From NCBI RefSeq assembly GCF_022919835.1, contig NZ_CP095074.1, positions 2,232,001 through 2,296,000 of the forward strand: a stretch of 64,000 nucleotides of DNA, given 5' to 3'. Shown in pieces: positions 18,494 to 27,163 of this stretch. Made by a program: the position numbers and the translations under genes. The stretch comes from Halobacillus shinanisalinarum (GTDB taxonomy: Bacteria; Bacillota; Bacilli; Bacillales; Halobacillaceae). Within the stretch, counting starts at the first letter, position 1. Every line of letters begins with the position of its first letter. The notes below the pieces were generated by a model. That model was not told the origin of the DNA. It ran no database searches and worked only from the letters and a program-made list of their open reading frames with translations.

Positions 18494-18529
18494 AAAAAAG
18501 GTTTGCCCTAGATAAGGCAAACCTTTTTT
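18494..18529. terminator. intrinsic terminator between bioY and yhfT
   Basis: Perfect 14-bp inverted repeat AAAAAAGGTTTGCC / GGCAAACCTTTTTT around an 8-base loop, usable in both directions. Its U tract reaches the bioY stop, so bioY transcripts end here unless they read through into yhfT. Confidence 0.85.
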
Positions 18530-19107
18530 CAGGCAGCTTTATATTTACGATTATTATGGCTTTTCTCCATTTTAATTAATGGATACACACGATTAATTTG
18601 TCTAGCGAGTAAAGAAGCCACTACAACTTTAACGAGATCACCAGGAATAAAAACCAGTGCTGCCCATGCAGCTTTCGTCCATGGGGTCTCCGTAATCATA
18701 GAAAGATAGGTTACACCAAATGCATAAACTAAAAGAATGCCCCCCATTACATTAATGGTGATATAGAGACCAATATTTAGCTTTTTCCAGAAACGTTCTA
18801 CGAGAAAACCTATCGTAAAAGCGGCAAAAGGCCAGGCTAGTATGTAACCGCCCGAGGGGCCGAATAGAACTCCTAATCCGCCCCGGCCTCCTGAAAGCAA
18901 TGGTACACCAAACGTTACTAGTAAGACAAAGACTAATAGACTTAACGCGCCACGCTTAGCTCCTAAGATCGAACCAGCCAGCATCACTCCTAGGGTTTGG
19001 GCTGTGATCGGTACAGGAGTGAACGGAGTGACGATGGGTGGCAATAAACCAAGCGCTCCAATTATTGCTGCAAATAAAGATGCATAAACCATCGTTTTAA
19101 GCTTCAC
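18529..19107 (-). CDS. bioY: BioY-type biotin ECF transporter S component
   Basis: Substrate-capture membrane protein for biotin that works with the shared ECF module. The roughly 192-residue protein has six hydrophobic helices and BioY motifs: PPIVTPFTPVPITAQTLGVMLAG, RGALSLLVFVLLV, LLSGGRGGLGVLFGPSGGYILAW. Among the possible starts, GTG at 19107 (then KLKTMVYASLF) has GCAGGTG about seven bases upstream; GTG at 19116 is also possible. A BirA operator overlaps the promoter, consistent with biotin repression. Corresponds to B. subtilis YhfU. Confidence 0.93.
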   Translation of the reverse strand: MKLKTMVYASLFAAIIGALGLLPPIVTPFTPVPITAQTLGVMLAGSILGAKRGALSLLVFVLLVTFGVPLLSGGRGGLGVLFGPSGGYILAWPFAAFTIGFLVERFWKKLNIGLYITINVMGGILLVYAFGVTYLSMITETPWTKAAWAALVFIPGDLVKVVVASLLARQINRVYPLIKMEKSHNNRKYKAA

Positions 19108-19121
19108 AATCAACACCTGCT

Positions 19122-19141
19122 TTCACTATGTATATAGTGAA
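19122..19141. repeat. palindrome in the bioY leader
   Basis: TTCACTA, 6-base spacer, TAGTGAA: a perfect 7-bp inverted repeat between the -10 box and the start codon of bioY. It could form a small hairpin in the leader or be a second operator; no known factor is assigned. Confidence 0.45.
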
Positions 19142-19169
19142 GAGTATCTTAACTATTTTATATTGTCAA
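19141..19169 (-). promoter_or_regulatory. sigma-A promoter of bioY
   Basis: On the minus strand TTGACA, 17-base spacer, TACTCT. The -35 box is embedded in one half of the BirA operator, so repressor binding would block polymerase. Confidence 0.6.
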
Positions 19170-19193
19170 CCTTATATAAATATAGGTTAACTT
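19163..19193. promoter_or_regulatory. BirA operator
   Basis: TTGTCAACC, 13 bases, GGTTAACTT. This is the BirA box architecture of Firmicutes (TTGTTAACC and its inverse separated by 13-15 bases). It precedes bioY, the expected biotin-regulated target. BirA with biotinyl-AMP should bind here and repress the bioY promoter. Confidence 0.8.
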
Positions 19194-19225
19194 AAAATCT
19201 TCCATGAGGATGACAGTCTATTTAA

Positions 19226-19340
19226 TTGCACATATTTTTCGATTTATGCACGATTTCTATTTGAGCGCTTATTTGCACGAAATTAACGATAATTAATCGT
19301 AATCCAATATAATTGCACAAAATATAGATTAATTGCACAT
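19226..19340. repeat. cluster of TTGCAC motifs in AT-rich DNA
   Basis: Five copies of TTGCACA/G or ATGCACG on the plus strand, at 19226, 19245, 19273, 19313 and 19333, in otherwise AT-rich intergenic DNA between bioY and the PH-domain gene. Spacing is irregular (19, 28, 40, 20). They may be a degraded dispersed repeat or binding sites; nothing coding was seen. Confidence 0.45.
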
Positions 19341-19374
19341 TTCGGTCCTAATAGCTAAATGCTTCGTAATAAAA

Positions 19375-19406
19375 AGGGTCAGCCTCCCTAATGGAAGGCT
19401 GACCCT
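19375..19406 (-). terminator. terminator of the PH-domain gene
   Basis: AGGGTCAGCCT / AGGCTGACCCT, perfect 11-bp stem with a 10-base loop; a T run follows on the minus strand. Confidence 0.85.
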
Positions 19407-19420
19407 GTCTTCGCATATGA

Positions 19421-19804
19421 TTATAATACATACTTAGCAAGATTTCTTTGTACTTCTTGAATCGGACTATCTTTTTTAAAAGTTTTTCCGATAGGTTCAC
19501 TGGTCCCTGACAACCATATTTTCAGTTCTGATTCTAAATCAAAACTGCCTGCTGTCTCTACGCTGAAGTGGGTAACACTATTATAAGGAATGGAATGATA
19601 CCCTACCTTCTTACCTGTCATCCCTTGTTTATCAATTAAAATTAAACGCTTATCTGTGAAAATAAAGGAATCACGCAATACTTTGTACCCGCTTTGGAAT
19701 TCTTCTCCTTCTACAAGAACTTCCTCAAGCTCCTTGGCGATCTTCTCACGATCTACTTCACTTGCATTTCCCATTAATCCATCTAAAAACCCGATAGTAA
19801 ACAC
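19421..19804 (-). CDS. bacterial PH-domain protein
   Basis: 127-residue soluble protein resembling the bacterial pleckstrin-homology family (bPH): GYKVLRDSFIFTDKRLILID, KKVGYHSIPYNSVTHFSVETAG, FDLESELKIWLSG. The N-terminus MFTIGFLDGLMGNASEVD carries an acidic helix typical of this group. Role unknown; such proteins are often stress related. Monocistronic with its own terminator. Confidence 0.8.
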   Translation of the reverse strand: MFTIGFLDGLMGNASEVDREKIAKELEEVLVEGEEFQSGYKVLRDSFIFTDKRLILIDKQGMTGKKVGYHSIPYNSVTHFSVETAGSFDLESELKIWLSGTSEPIGKTFKKDSPIQEVQRNLAKYVL

Positions 19805-19919
19805 TCCCTTATATGGATAATCAACATTTTATAATCATTATAACTTTTCCCACTCCAAGCATTCCATAAACTCCCACCTCAGGTCATCCAATAGGTCATC
19901 CAATAAATGGATGGCGCAC

Positions 19920-21833
19920 TCAATTTAAATGCCTCAACAATAAACTTTCACTAGGTTCTAGTGTAATCTTCATCCCACTTTGTTTCACGTGAAACATTTT
20001 CTCTTTGTTAATCACATACTGCCATTTCCCTTTTCTTACCGGTAATGTAACTTCCCTTTCCTTACTTACATTTCGGTTAATAAGATAAATCATGTGCTCG
20101 TTAATTGCAGGTTCACCAAACTGATCAACCCCATTCTCAATTATCCGTTCAAAGCCGTATACATCTTCATGTGGGGCATGAGGTATCCAGCTTCCTGTCC
20201 TCAATGATGGGTAATTCGCTCTTAAACCGCCCAGTGTTTTATACCATGACACTAACTCTTCATCTTCTCTTCCCCAAGGATATGGCTTACGATTATCAGG
20301 ATCTTCCCCACCTGTCAGCCCCGCTTCATCGCCATAATAAAGCGATGGGATTCCTGGGAATGTGTAAAGCCATAGACTTAACGCCTTCAGTTGTTTGTTA
20401 ATGATTTGCTCGTGGTCCATCCCCTCTTTTGGTAAAAACCCCTGAAGCAATGTTTTCACTCGTTCAACATCATGAGTAGACAGCATGTTCATGAGGGAAT
20501 AAAAGTATTGCGATGGATAATGCTCGCTTAATGTAAGGAGCCTGCGATGAATATAGTAAGCGTCCACTTCTCCTTTTATAAAACCGAGCATTAACTCTCT
20601 TAGAGGATAGTTCATCACAGAATCCAGCACACCGCCAAGAAAGTAGTCTCTGCGTTTTCCATAGGCAGATTTATTGGAAGCATCCTCCCACACTTCCCCG
20701 AGCAGTACACTGTCCTGATCCCCTTTTTTCAACTGTTGATAGATTTGCTTAATTAAACCATCTGTCAGCTCATCTGCAACATCAAGCCGCCAATGTTTTA
20801 CACCTGATTGCTGCCATGTCTTTATTACACTATCGTCATCATGGATCAAAAAGTTTTGATAGCTTTCGTCCTCTTTATTTAACGTCGGAAGTGTACCTAC
20901 TCCCCACCAAGCTTCGTACTCATCCGGGTGTTCATGAAAGATATACCATGGATAATAAACCGAATCCTTAGATTGATAGGCACCAACCGTATCGTACTGT
21001 TCTCTTTGGTTAAAATACTTGCTGTTGCTTCCTGTGTGACTAAACACACCATCGAGCATCACTTCGATATCTCGTTCAGAAGCTTCCTTCACAAGTCTCT
21101 CAAAGTCTTCCTTACCGCCAAGCAGTGGATCAATTTTGTGATAGTCCCCTGTGTCATAACGGTGATTACTTTCCGCTTCAAAAATCGGGTTCAAATAAAT
21201 GACGGTTACACCCAGCGATTGAATGTAATCGAGTTTTTCAATCATTCCTTGAATAGTACCTCCAAAGAAATCCCAACGAACCACTTCTCCTTTTTCATTA
21301 CGAATATAAAAAGGATCGTTTTCCCAGTGATTGTGCATGAGACTTGTTTTCGGTGCATATTCAAGCTTCAATCCACCTGCATTCTTAAATCGATCAGGGA
21401 AGATTTGATACATGGTCGCATTCTTCCACCAGGCAGGAGTTTGATAACATGGGTCGTAAACAGTAATTTGCCAGGATGGAGGACGCTTTTCATATACTTC
21501 TCCCTCTCCACTCTCCTCACTATTTAATCGACCGTAATACCTTATTTTATCCTCAAGCTGGATCTCAAAAAAATACCAAACGAGCTGGGGCTCCTCTGGC
21601 ATAATAAGGGTCGCTTCAAAGGTATAACACGAGTTCTTTTCACTAACCTGATCCATCTCAATCGTCTGTTCCTCATTAGTCTTGTCATGAATGCAGTGTA
21701 GAATCACATGTAATAAAGGATGACGTTGATCGATATCAATGGTTAATGTAACCGAGGAACCTTTTGGTGCAGCACCAAAAGGTTCACGATACTGTAGTGC
21801 AAAACTATTATGGTAAATATCCAGCGATTTCAC
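19920..21833 (-). CDS. GH13 neopullulanase / cyclomaltodextrinase-type glucosidase
   Basis: Cytoplasmic alpha-glucan hydrolase of 637 residues with no signal peptide. The N-terminal beta domain (residues 1-120) resembles CBM34; the GH13 barrel has VIYLNPIFEA, the nucleophile in WRLDVADEL, acid/base Glu in LLGEVWEDA and the third carboxylate in MLSTHDVER. It lies at the end of the glycogen operon after glgP and would trim limit dextrins left by the phosphorylase. The start is GTG at 21833 with GGGGGAG eight bases upstream. GH13 is certain; bond specificity (maltodextrin, pullulan or branch points) is inferred. Confidence 0.88.
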   Translation of the reverse strand: MKSLDIYHNSFALQYREPFGAAPKGSSVTLTIDIDQRHPLLHVILHCIHDKTNEEQTIEMDQVSEKNSCYTFEATLIMPEEPQLVWYFFEIQLEDKIRYYGRLNSEESGEGEVYEKRPPSWQITVYDPCYQTPAWWKNATMYQIFPDRFKNAGGLKLEYAPKTSLMHNHWENDPFYIRNEKGEVVRWDFFGGTIQGMIEKLDYIQSLGVTVIYLNPIFEAESNHRYDTGDYHKIDPLLGGKEDFERLVKEASERDIEVMLDGVFSHTGSNSKYFNQREQYDTVGAYQSKDSVYYPWYIFHEHPDEYEAWWGVGTLPTLNKEDESYQNFLIHDDDSVIKTWQQSGVKHWRLDVADELTDGLIKQIYQQLKKGDQDSVLLGEVWEDASNKSAYGKRRDYFLGGVLDSVMNYPLRELMLGFIKGEVDAYYIHRRLLTLSEHYPSQYFYSLMNMLSTHDVERVKTLLQGFLPKEGMDHEQIINKQLKALSLWLYTFPGIPSLYYGDEAGLTGGEDPDNRKPYPWGREDEELVSWYKTLGGLRANYPSLRTGSWIPHAPHEDVYGFERIIENGVDQFGEPAINEHMIYLINRNVSKEREVTLPVRKGKWQYVINKEKMFHVKQSGMKITLEPSESLLLRHLN

Positions 21834-21857
21834 GGCATACTCTCCCCCTCAAGGTTG

Positions 21858-24296
21858 TCACTTCAAGGTACGTACTGGTCGTATATTCCATATATTCTGT
21901 GCATATTCTTGTATTGTACGGTCACTTGAGAACCTGCCGGAATGGGCGATATTCAGCAGGCTTTTCGCGTTCCAGTTCTGTTTTTGTTGATAATCATAGC
22001 CAATTCGCTGCTGGGTCGCTACGTAGCTAGCAAAATCCTTCACTACGAAATATTCATCATTGTAAGCGAGCAACGATTCATAAAGATCCCGAAATTCGGT
22101 TTCTCCTTTTGAAAAAGGGCTATAATGGACGAGCTGATCTAAGGTGCGGCGGACACGTTCATCTGACTCATACACTTCACGTGAGGAGTACCCTCCGTTT
22201 TGGCCATAGCTTAGCACGTCCTCAGAACTTAATCCAAACGTGTAGATCCCCTCATCACCGACCAGATCATGAATTTCAACATTAGCTCCATCCAACGTCC
22301 CTAGGGTCAAGGCACCATTCATCATAAACTTCATATTTCCTGTTCCCGAAGCTTCCTTGCTCGCCGTTGAAATTTGTTCACTAATATCTGTTGCAGGGAT
22401 GATCCGTTCAGCGAGGGAAACAGAGTAATTTTCTAAAAAAACGACCTTCATTTGTCTGTTTACAAGAGGATCGTTATTCACAACATCTGCCACCCTCGTT
22501 ATTAATTTAATCACCTTTTTAGCAAAGTGATAGCTCGGGGCTGCTTTAGCGGCAAAAATAAACGTTCGTGGCGCCATTTCAAACGAGGGATTCGACTTCA
22601 ATTCATGATAGATATACATAATATGAAGCGCATTTAAGAGCTGGCGCTTGTAGCCGTGCAGTCGTTTGATGTGAACATCAAATATTGAATCAGTGTCAAC
22701 AGCCGTTCCATTATACTCTTTAATAAATGAAGCAAGTTCCTGTTTCTTCTGCTGCTTAATCCTACCCAATTGATCTAAAAAGGCGGAGTCGTCTTTCTCC
22801 CCAAGCAAATCTCTTAATCGTTCTGGCTTGGTAACCCAGCGGTCTCCAATCACTTCGGTAATATGATCCGCTAACTGTTTGTTCGCATGGATAAGCCAGC
22901 GCCTGTGAGTGATGCCATTTGTTTTATTGTTGAATCGTTCTGGAAAAACAGCGTAGAAGTGCTTCATTTCACGGGTCTTCAAAATTTCCGTGTGCAACTT
23001 GGCAACCCCATTCACACTATGACTGCCTACGATTGCCAAATGGGCCATTTTCACCTGGCCGTCAGCTATAATAGCAAGCCGGGCAATGCGGTCAAAGTCA
23101 CCCGGGTTCTGACTCCAAAGCTTTTGGCAGAAACGTTCATTGATTTCCTCGATAATCATGTGAAGCCTTGGAAGCAGCGTGCGTACGAAATCAACTGGCC
23201 ATGTCTCAAGCGCCTCACTGAGTGTCGTGTGATTCGTATAAGAGACAGATGCTTGTGTAATTGTCCATGCTTCCTCCCAGCCGAGTTCTTTTACATCGAT
23301 CAATACACGCATTAACTCAGGAATGACGAGGGCAGGGTGGGTGTCATTAATATGAAGTGATACTTTTTCTGGAAAAGAGGATAGAGGTAAATTCAGGTGC
23401 TCAAACGAACGAATGGCACTTTGCACACCCGCAGAAACGAGGAAGTACTCCTGCTTCAAGCGTAGTTTTCTTCCTTCTTCATGGGAATCATCTGGATAGA
23501 GGAAATCGGACATTTCCTCCAGTGAACGCTTATGGGTTAGAAAGTTGCCGAGTTCATCCTGCTGGGAGGCTCTTTTTACTGTATCTTCCTGCGACGCTTC
23601 CGCCGACCACAATCTTAAAGTATTCACGGTTTCGTTGTTATAACCAATGACTGGTACATCATAAGGAACAGCTTGCACTTGTTCATGGCCAACATGCTCA
23701 AAAGTTAGTGTCCCATCAGCATTTATTTTCGAATGAACATGACCGCCAAACCGAACCTCAAGGGACTGCTCCGGCCTGCGAATCTCCCATATAAATTCAT
23801 TAGCGAGCCACTGATCAGGGAGCTCCACCTGATAACCATCAATGATTGCTTGGTCAAACATGCCGTATTTGTATCGAATACCATAGCCATGACCAGCTAA
23901 ACCTAGAGAGGCCAACGAATCTAAGAAACAGGCAGCTAAACGACCTAGCCCCCCATTCCCAAGACCCGCGTCATGCTCTTGTTCTTCAAGACTCGTTAAA
24001 GAAAAACCTAAATCAGCTAACCCTTCTTTCACTAATGAAAGCAACTGCATATTCAGCAAATTATTGCCTAACAGACGTCCCATTAAAAATTCCATCGAAA
24101 AATAGTACACCTGCTTGTTTTGGTCGCTTAGATACTGGTGGTTCGTTCGCAGCCAGTTTTTGTTGACACGATCTTTTACTAACGCCCCAAGAGATCGATA
24201 AGCATCAAGCTCTGTCGCTGTTTCCACACCCTTTCCAAGCTCTGTTTCGATCTTTTCAGAAAAGACCTGTATGAACTCCTCTTTGCTGTTGAACAT
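21858..24296 (-). CDS. glgP: glycogen phosphorylase GlgP
   Basis: PLP enzyme that releases glucose-1-phosphate from alpha-1,4-glucan ends. About 812 residues. Motifs: GLGNGGLGRLAACFLDS, the regulatory-free N-terminus, KRLHGYKRQLLN and the PLP lysine region SKEASGTGNMKFMMNGA. ATG at 24296 has GGAGG seven bases upstream and is preferred over the earlier ATG at 24314, which overlaps the glgA stop. Fourth or fifth cistron of the glg operon, before the GH13 enzyme. Confidence 0.96.
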   Translation of the reverse strand: MFNSKEEFIQVFSEKIETELGKGVETATELDAYRSLGALVKDRVNKNWLRTNHQYLSDQNKQVYYFSMEFLMGRLLGNNLLNMQLLSLVKEGLADLGFSLTSLEEQEHDAGLGNGGLGRLAACFLDSLASLGLAGHGYGIRYKYGMFDQAIIDGYQVELPDQWLANEFIWEIRRPEQSLEVRFGGHVHSKINADGTLTFEHVGHEQVQAVPYDVPVIGYNNETVNTLRLWSAEASQEDTVKRASQQDELGNFLTHKRSLEEMSDFLYPDDSHEEGRKLRLKQEYFLVSAGVQSAIRSFEHLNLPLSSFPEKVSLHINDTHPALVIPELMRVLIDVKELGWEEAWTITQASVSYTNHTTLSEALETWPVDFVRTLLPRLHMIIEEINERFCQKLWSQNPGDFDRIARLAIIADGQVKMAHLAIVGSHSVNGVAKLHTEILKTREMKHFYAVFPERFNNKTNGITHRRWLIHANKQLADHITEVIGDRWVTKPERLRDLLGEKDDSAFLDQLGRIKQQKKQELASFIKEYNGTAVDTDSIFDVHIKRLHGYKRQLLNALHIMYIYHELKSNPSFEMAPRTFIFAAKAAPSYHFAKKVIKLITRVADVVNNDPLVNRQMKVVFLENYSVSLAERIIPATDISEQISTASKEASGTGNMKFMMNGALTLGTLDGANVEIHDLVGDEGIYTFGLSSEDVLSYGQNGGYSSREVYESDERVRRTLDQLVHYSPFSKGETEFRDLYESLLAYNDEYFVVKDFASYVATQQRIGYDYQQKQNWNAKSLLNIAHSGRFSSDRTIQEYAQNIWNIRPVRTLK

Positions 24297-24310
24297 ATCG
24301 TATCCTCCAT

Positions 24311-25750
24311 TCATTCCCTGCTACTGAGTGTCGACTCATACACCTCACTATATCTTCGAGCAGAGTATTTCCACGGAAACTGAGTCTTCGTCATGTTTTT
24401 CACAAGTTTCTTCCATGCATCATTATTATGATAAAGTTCGAGCGCACGACGGATCGTAAACAGCATGTCGTGTGCGTTATAATTGGCAAAGGTGAAGCCG
24501 CTTCCTTCGTCTGTTTTTTCACTAAATGGAATCACGGTATCAGCGAGCCCGCCAGTTTCACGAACGATAGGTGCAGCCAAATACCTTAATGCGATCAGTT
24601 GGCCAATCCCGCACGGTTCGAATCGGGACGGCATTAAAAATAGATCACTAGCCGCATACACCTGTCGCGATAGAGCTTCACTAAACATGATATTCGCGGA
24701 CACCTTTTCTGGATACTTTACTTGCGCCCACTCAAACATTTGCTCATAATCGTATTCACCTGTTCCGAGCAGTACGAGTTGAATATCCTCATGGTACAAA
24801 AGCTCGTCCATGACTCGTGCAACAAGGTCGAAGCCTTTTTGCTCAACGAGTCTCGAAACGATGCCGACCATCGGAACATCCTTTCGAATAGGCAGCCCCA
24901 ATTTCTCCTGCAGCCACGTTTTGTTTTGAGCCTTTTTCGAAAGAGAACTGCGATAAGGAAAAGCGAGAGCCACATCGCTTAACGGATTGTAGTCTTTATC
25001 ATTAATCCCATTTACGATCCCCGCTAAACGGTCGGATTGTTTTCTAAGTACTCCATCTAAGTTTTCCCCATAATAAGGGGTTTGAATCTCCTGTGCATAG
25101 GTTTCACTCACGGTTGTGATTGCATCTGCGTAATTTAAGGCTCCTTTCATAAAGTTGATGTTCCCGAAAAACTCCAATCCATCTTCTGTCATCATCCGTT
25201 CATCTAAATCCATCAAATCGTGCAACACTGAATCGGCAAAGATCCCCTGGTACTTCAAATTATGAATCGTGAACACAGTTTTCATACCTTTCACCTTTTC
25301 ATCATTTTGATAGTGAGTATGTAAGAAAACGGGAATCAGTCCTGTCTGCCAATCATGGCAATGCAGAACATCAGGCTCCCAATCAAGAGCACGCACCATT
25401 CCAAGCACAGCCTTATTAAAGAAAACAAACCGCTCCGCTTCATCCTCATATCCATACAGGTTCGAACGCTTAAAATAATACTCATTATCGATAAAATAAA
25501 CAGGGATTCCATCATATTCAATGTACTCAACCCCTGCATATTGGTTACGCCAGCCTATCTGTACATTTAGTTCATGCAATAACGTCAGCTGTTCCTTCCA
25601 CTCGTCACTCATCTCTTCATATTTAGGCAGTACGACATGGACGTCATGCCCCTGTGCAACTAATGCCTGGGGCAAAGACCCAAGTACATCAGCAAGTCCA
25701 CCTGTTTTAATAAAAGGGGTACACTCAGACCCTACCATTAACACGTTCAT
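24311..25750 (-). CDS. glgA: glycogen synthase GlgA (GT5)
   Basis: Transfers glucose from ADP-glucose to the growing alpha-1,4-glucan. 479 residues; the ADP-glucose binding motif is in the N-terminal FIKTGGLADVLGSLP and the C-terminal domain has LFLMPSRFEPCGIGQLIALRY and RETGGLADTV. AAGGAG lies eight bases before ATG 25750. A dispersed repeat sits directly upstream and splits glgA from glgD, possibly affecting operon expression. Confidence 0.97.
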   Translation of the reverse strand: MNVLMVGSECTPFIKTGGLADVLGSLPQALVAQGHDVHVVLPKYEEMSDEWKEQLTLLHELNVQIGWRNQYAGVEYIEYDGIPVYFIDNEYYFKRSNLYGYEDEAERFVFFNKAVLGMVRALDWEPDVLHCHDWQTGLIPVFLHTHYQNDEKVKGMKTVFTIHNLKYQGIFADSVLHDLMDLDERMMTEDGLEFFGNINFMKGALNYADAITTVSETYAQEIQTPYYGENLDGVLRKQSDRLAGIVNGINDKDYNPLSDVALAFPYRSSLSKKAQNKTWLQEKLGLPIRKDVPMVGIVSRLVEQKGFDLVARVMDELLYHEDIQLVLLGTGEYDYEQMFEWAQVKYPEKVSANIMFSEALSRQVYAASDLFLMPSRFEPCGIGQLIALRYLAAPIVRETGGLADTVIPFSEKTDEGSGFTFANYNAHDMLFTIRRALELYHNNDAWKKLVKNMTKTQFPWKYSARRYSEVYESTLSSRE

Positions 25751-25773
25751 CTACAATTCACTCCTTATAGTGG

Positions 25774-25981
25774 TATCAAACAGTTGCCAAATTAGAACGT
25801 CGACAAAGATCACCACATCCTGTGACAAAGTCGACACTAGCACGTTCCTTGCACGTCGCAAGAAGTTCGAGGCGCGAAAGTTTTGAGGACCGCAAGCCGT
25901 ATGCTTCTCATACTTGAGGACCGGAAAAAACCGAGCAACGAAGAAATTCACCGTTTATCATTTAGTGACTTTTTGAACAAC
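25774..25981 (+). repeat. dispersed structured repeat, copy A
   Basis: About 208 bp, closely similar to copy B at 63116-63319 in inverted orientation. The right end is ACTTTTTGAACA; the left terminal repeat is degenerate (ATCAAACAGTTGCC in place of TTCAAAAAGTTGCC). The inside holds GTCGAC ... GTCGAC flanking a smaller hairpin and the run GAGGACCGCAAGCCGTATGC. It lies between glgD and glgA. No ORF in it matches a protein. Probably a non-autonomous mobile element (MITE-like) or structured RNA element. Confidence 0.8.
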
Positions 25982-26044
25982 CTCTTATATTATGTAAAAA
26001 GAACTGCCAGAATAAGTAGTTCAGACAGTTCCTCCTATCAAACT

Positions 26045-27150
26045 TTACATCGCTTTTCGCTTGGCGAGGACGAAGGGCTTTTCTGGTGCACCAATTAACA
26101 TCCGCCCTTGCGATATTTTACAGTCTTTATCTAGAATGACATTTTCAAGCACGGCACCACTTTCAATTTCACAGCGTTGCATGATGATCGAATTTTTCAC
26201 AACCGCTCCTTCTCCTACCTTGACTCCCCGGAAAAGGATGCTGTCCTCAACCTGACCATCGATCACACAGCCATTAGCCACAAGCGTATTTGTCACATTC
26301 GATGTTTGCGAATACTTTGACGGCGCTTCATTTTTCACTTTTGTAAAAATCGGAAAATCCTCTTTAAATAACTTATTATGCTCCGTCTCATTAAGTAAAC
26401 TCGCACTGTGACGGTAATAGCTTTCGACTGAATTAATCAGTGCATGAGCGCCCTCATACTCATAGGCATGGATATGAATATTCGGAAGTTTTGCCTTAAT
26501 GCCATCAAGGAAGAAGTGTGAGCTCCCATGGGCAATGCCCTCTTCAATTAGCTCATGCATGCAGTTTTTTTCGATCAAGTACATATCTATATAGACATTC
26601 CTGGACCGTTTATCATTATGAATCGCCGTAACTCTTTGGTTATCGTCAAAGCTGAGCTTGTGGGCCTGGTTGTGCTCTGGATACAGTTCATCTACCTTTT
26701 TATAAATGACAGTAACTTCCGCTTTCGACTCCTTATGAGCTTCTAACACATCCTGAAAGTTAATATTACAAATGTTCTGCGATCCTGAAACTAAGATGTA
26801 GTCAGCATAAGTTCTTTCAATAAAATCGATATTATTATGAAAATGCTGCAAATCCCCCGAGAAATATCAGTCGGGTCATTCCAATCTGGTGGCAAAATAA
26901 ACAACCCGCCACGCTTACGGTCTAAATCCCATGCCTTTCCCTGCTCTAAATGATCCATCAAAGAACGATACTTGCGCCGTGCAAAAACGGCTACCGATTC
27001 GATCCGCGAATTCGTCATATTGGATATTGCAAAATCAATCATTCGATAGCGACCAGCGAATGGGACCGCCGCCCCACAGCGAAAATAAGTGAGTTCATCT
27101 AATACATCTTGTTCATGATCTAGATTAATAACGCCGGCTATTCGATCCAT
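26045..27150 (-). pseudogene. glgD: glucose-1-phosphate adenylyltransferase subunit GlgD, frameshifted
   Basis: GlgD is the regulatory partner of GlgC. The N-terminal part (MDRIAGVINLDHEQD, GRYRMIDFAISNMTNS, PPDWNDPTDISRG) and the C-terminal part (LQHFHNNIDFIERTYADYILV to KPFVLAKRKAM) are in different frames. Adding one C to the run of five at 26854-26858 (G on the coding strand) joins them exactly, giving CGG GGG GAT. So it is either a real single-base frameshift or a homopolymer error. Start ATG 27150 has AAGGAGG upstream. Sits between glgC and glgA in the usual Bacillus order. Confidence 0.9.
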
Positions 27151-27163
27151 GAGAGTTTCCTCC

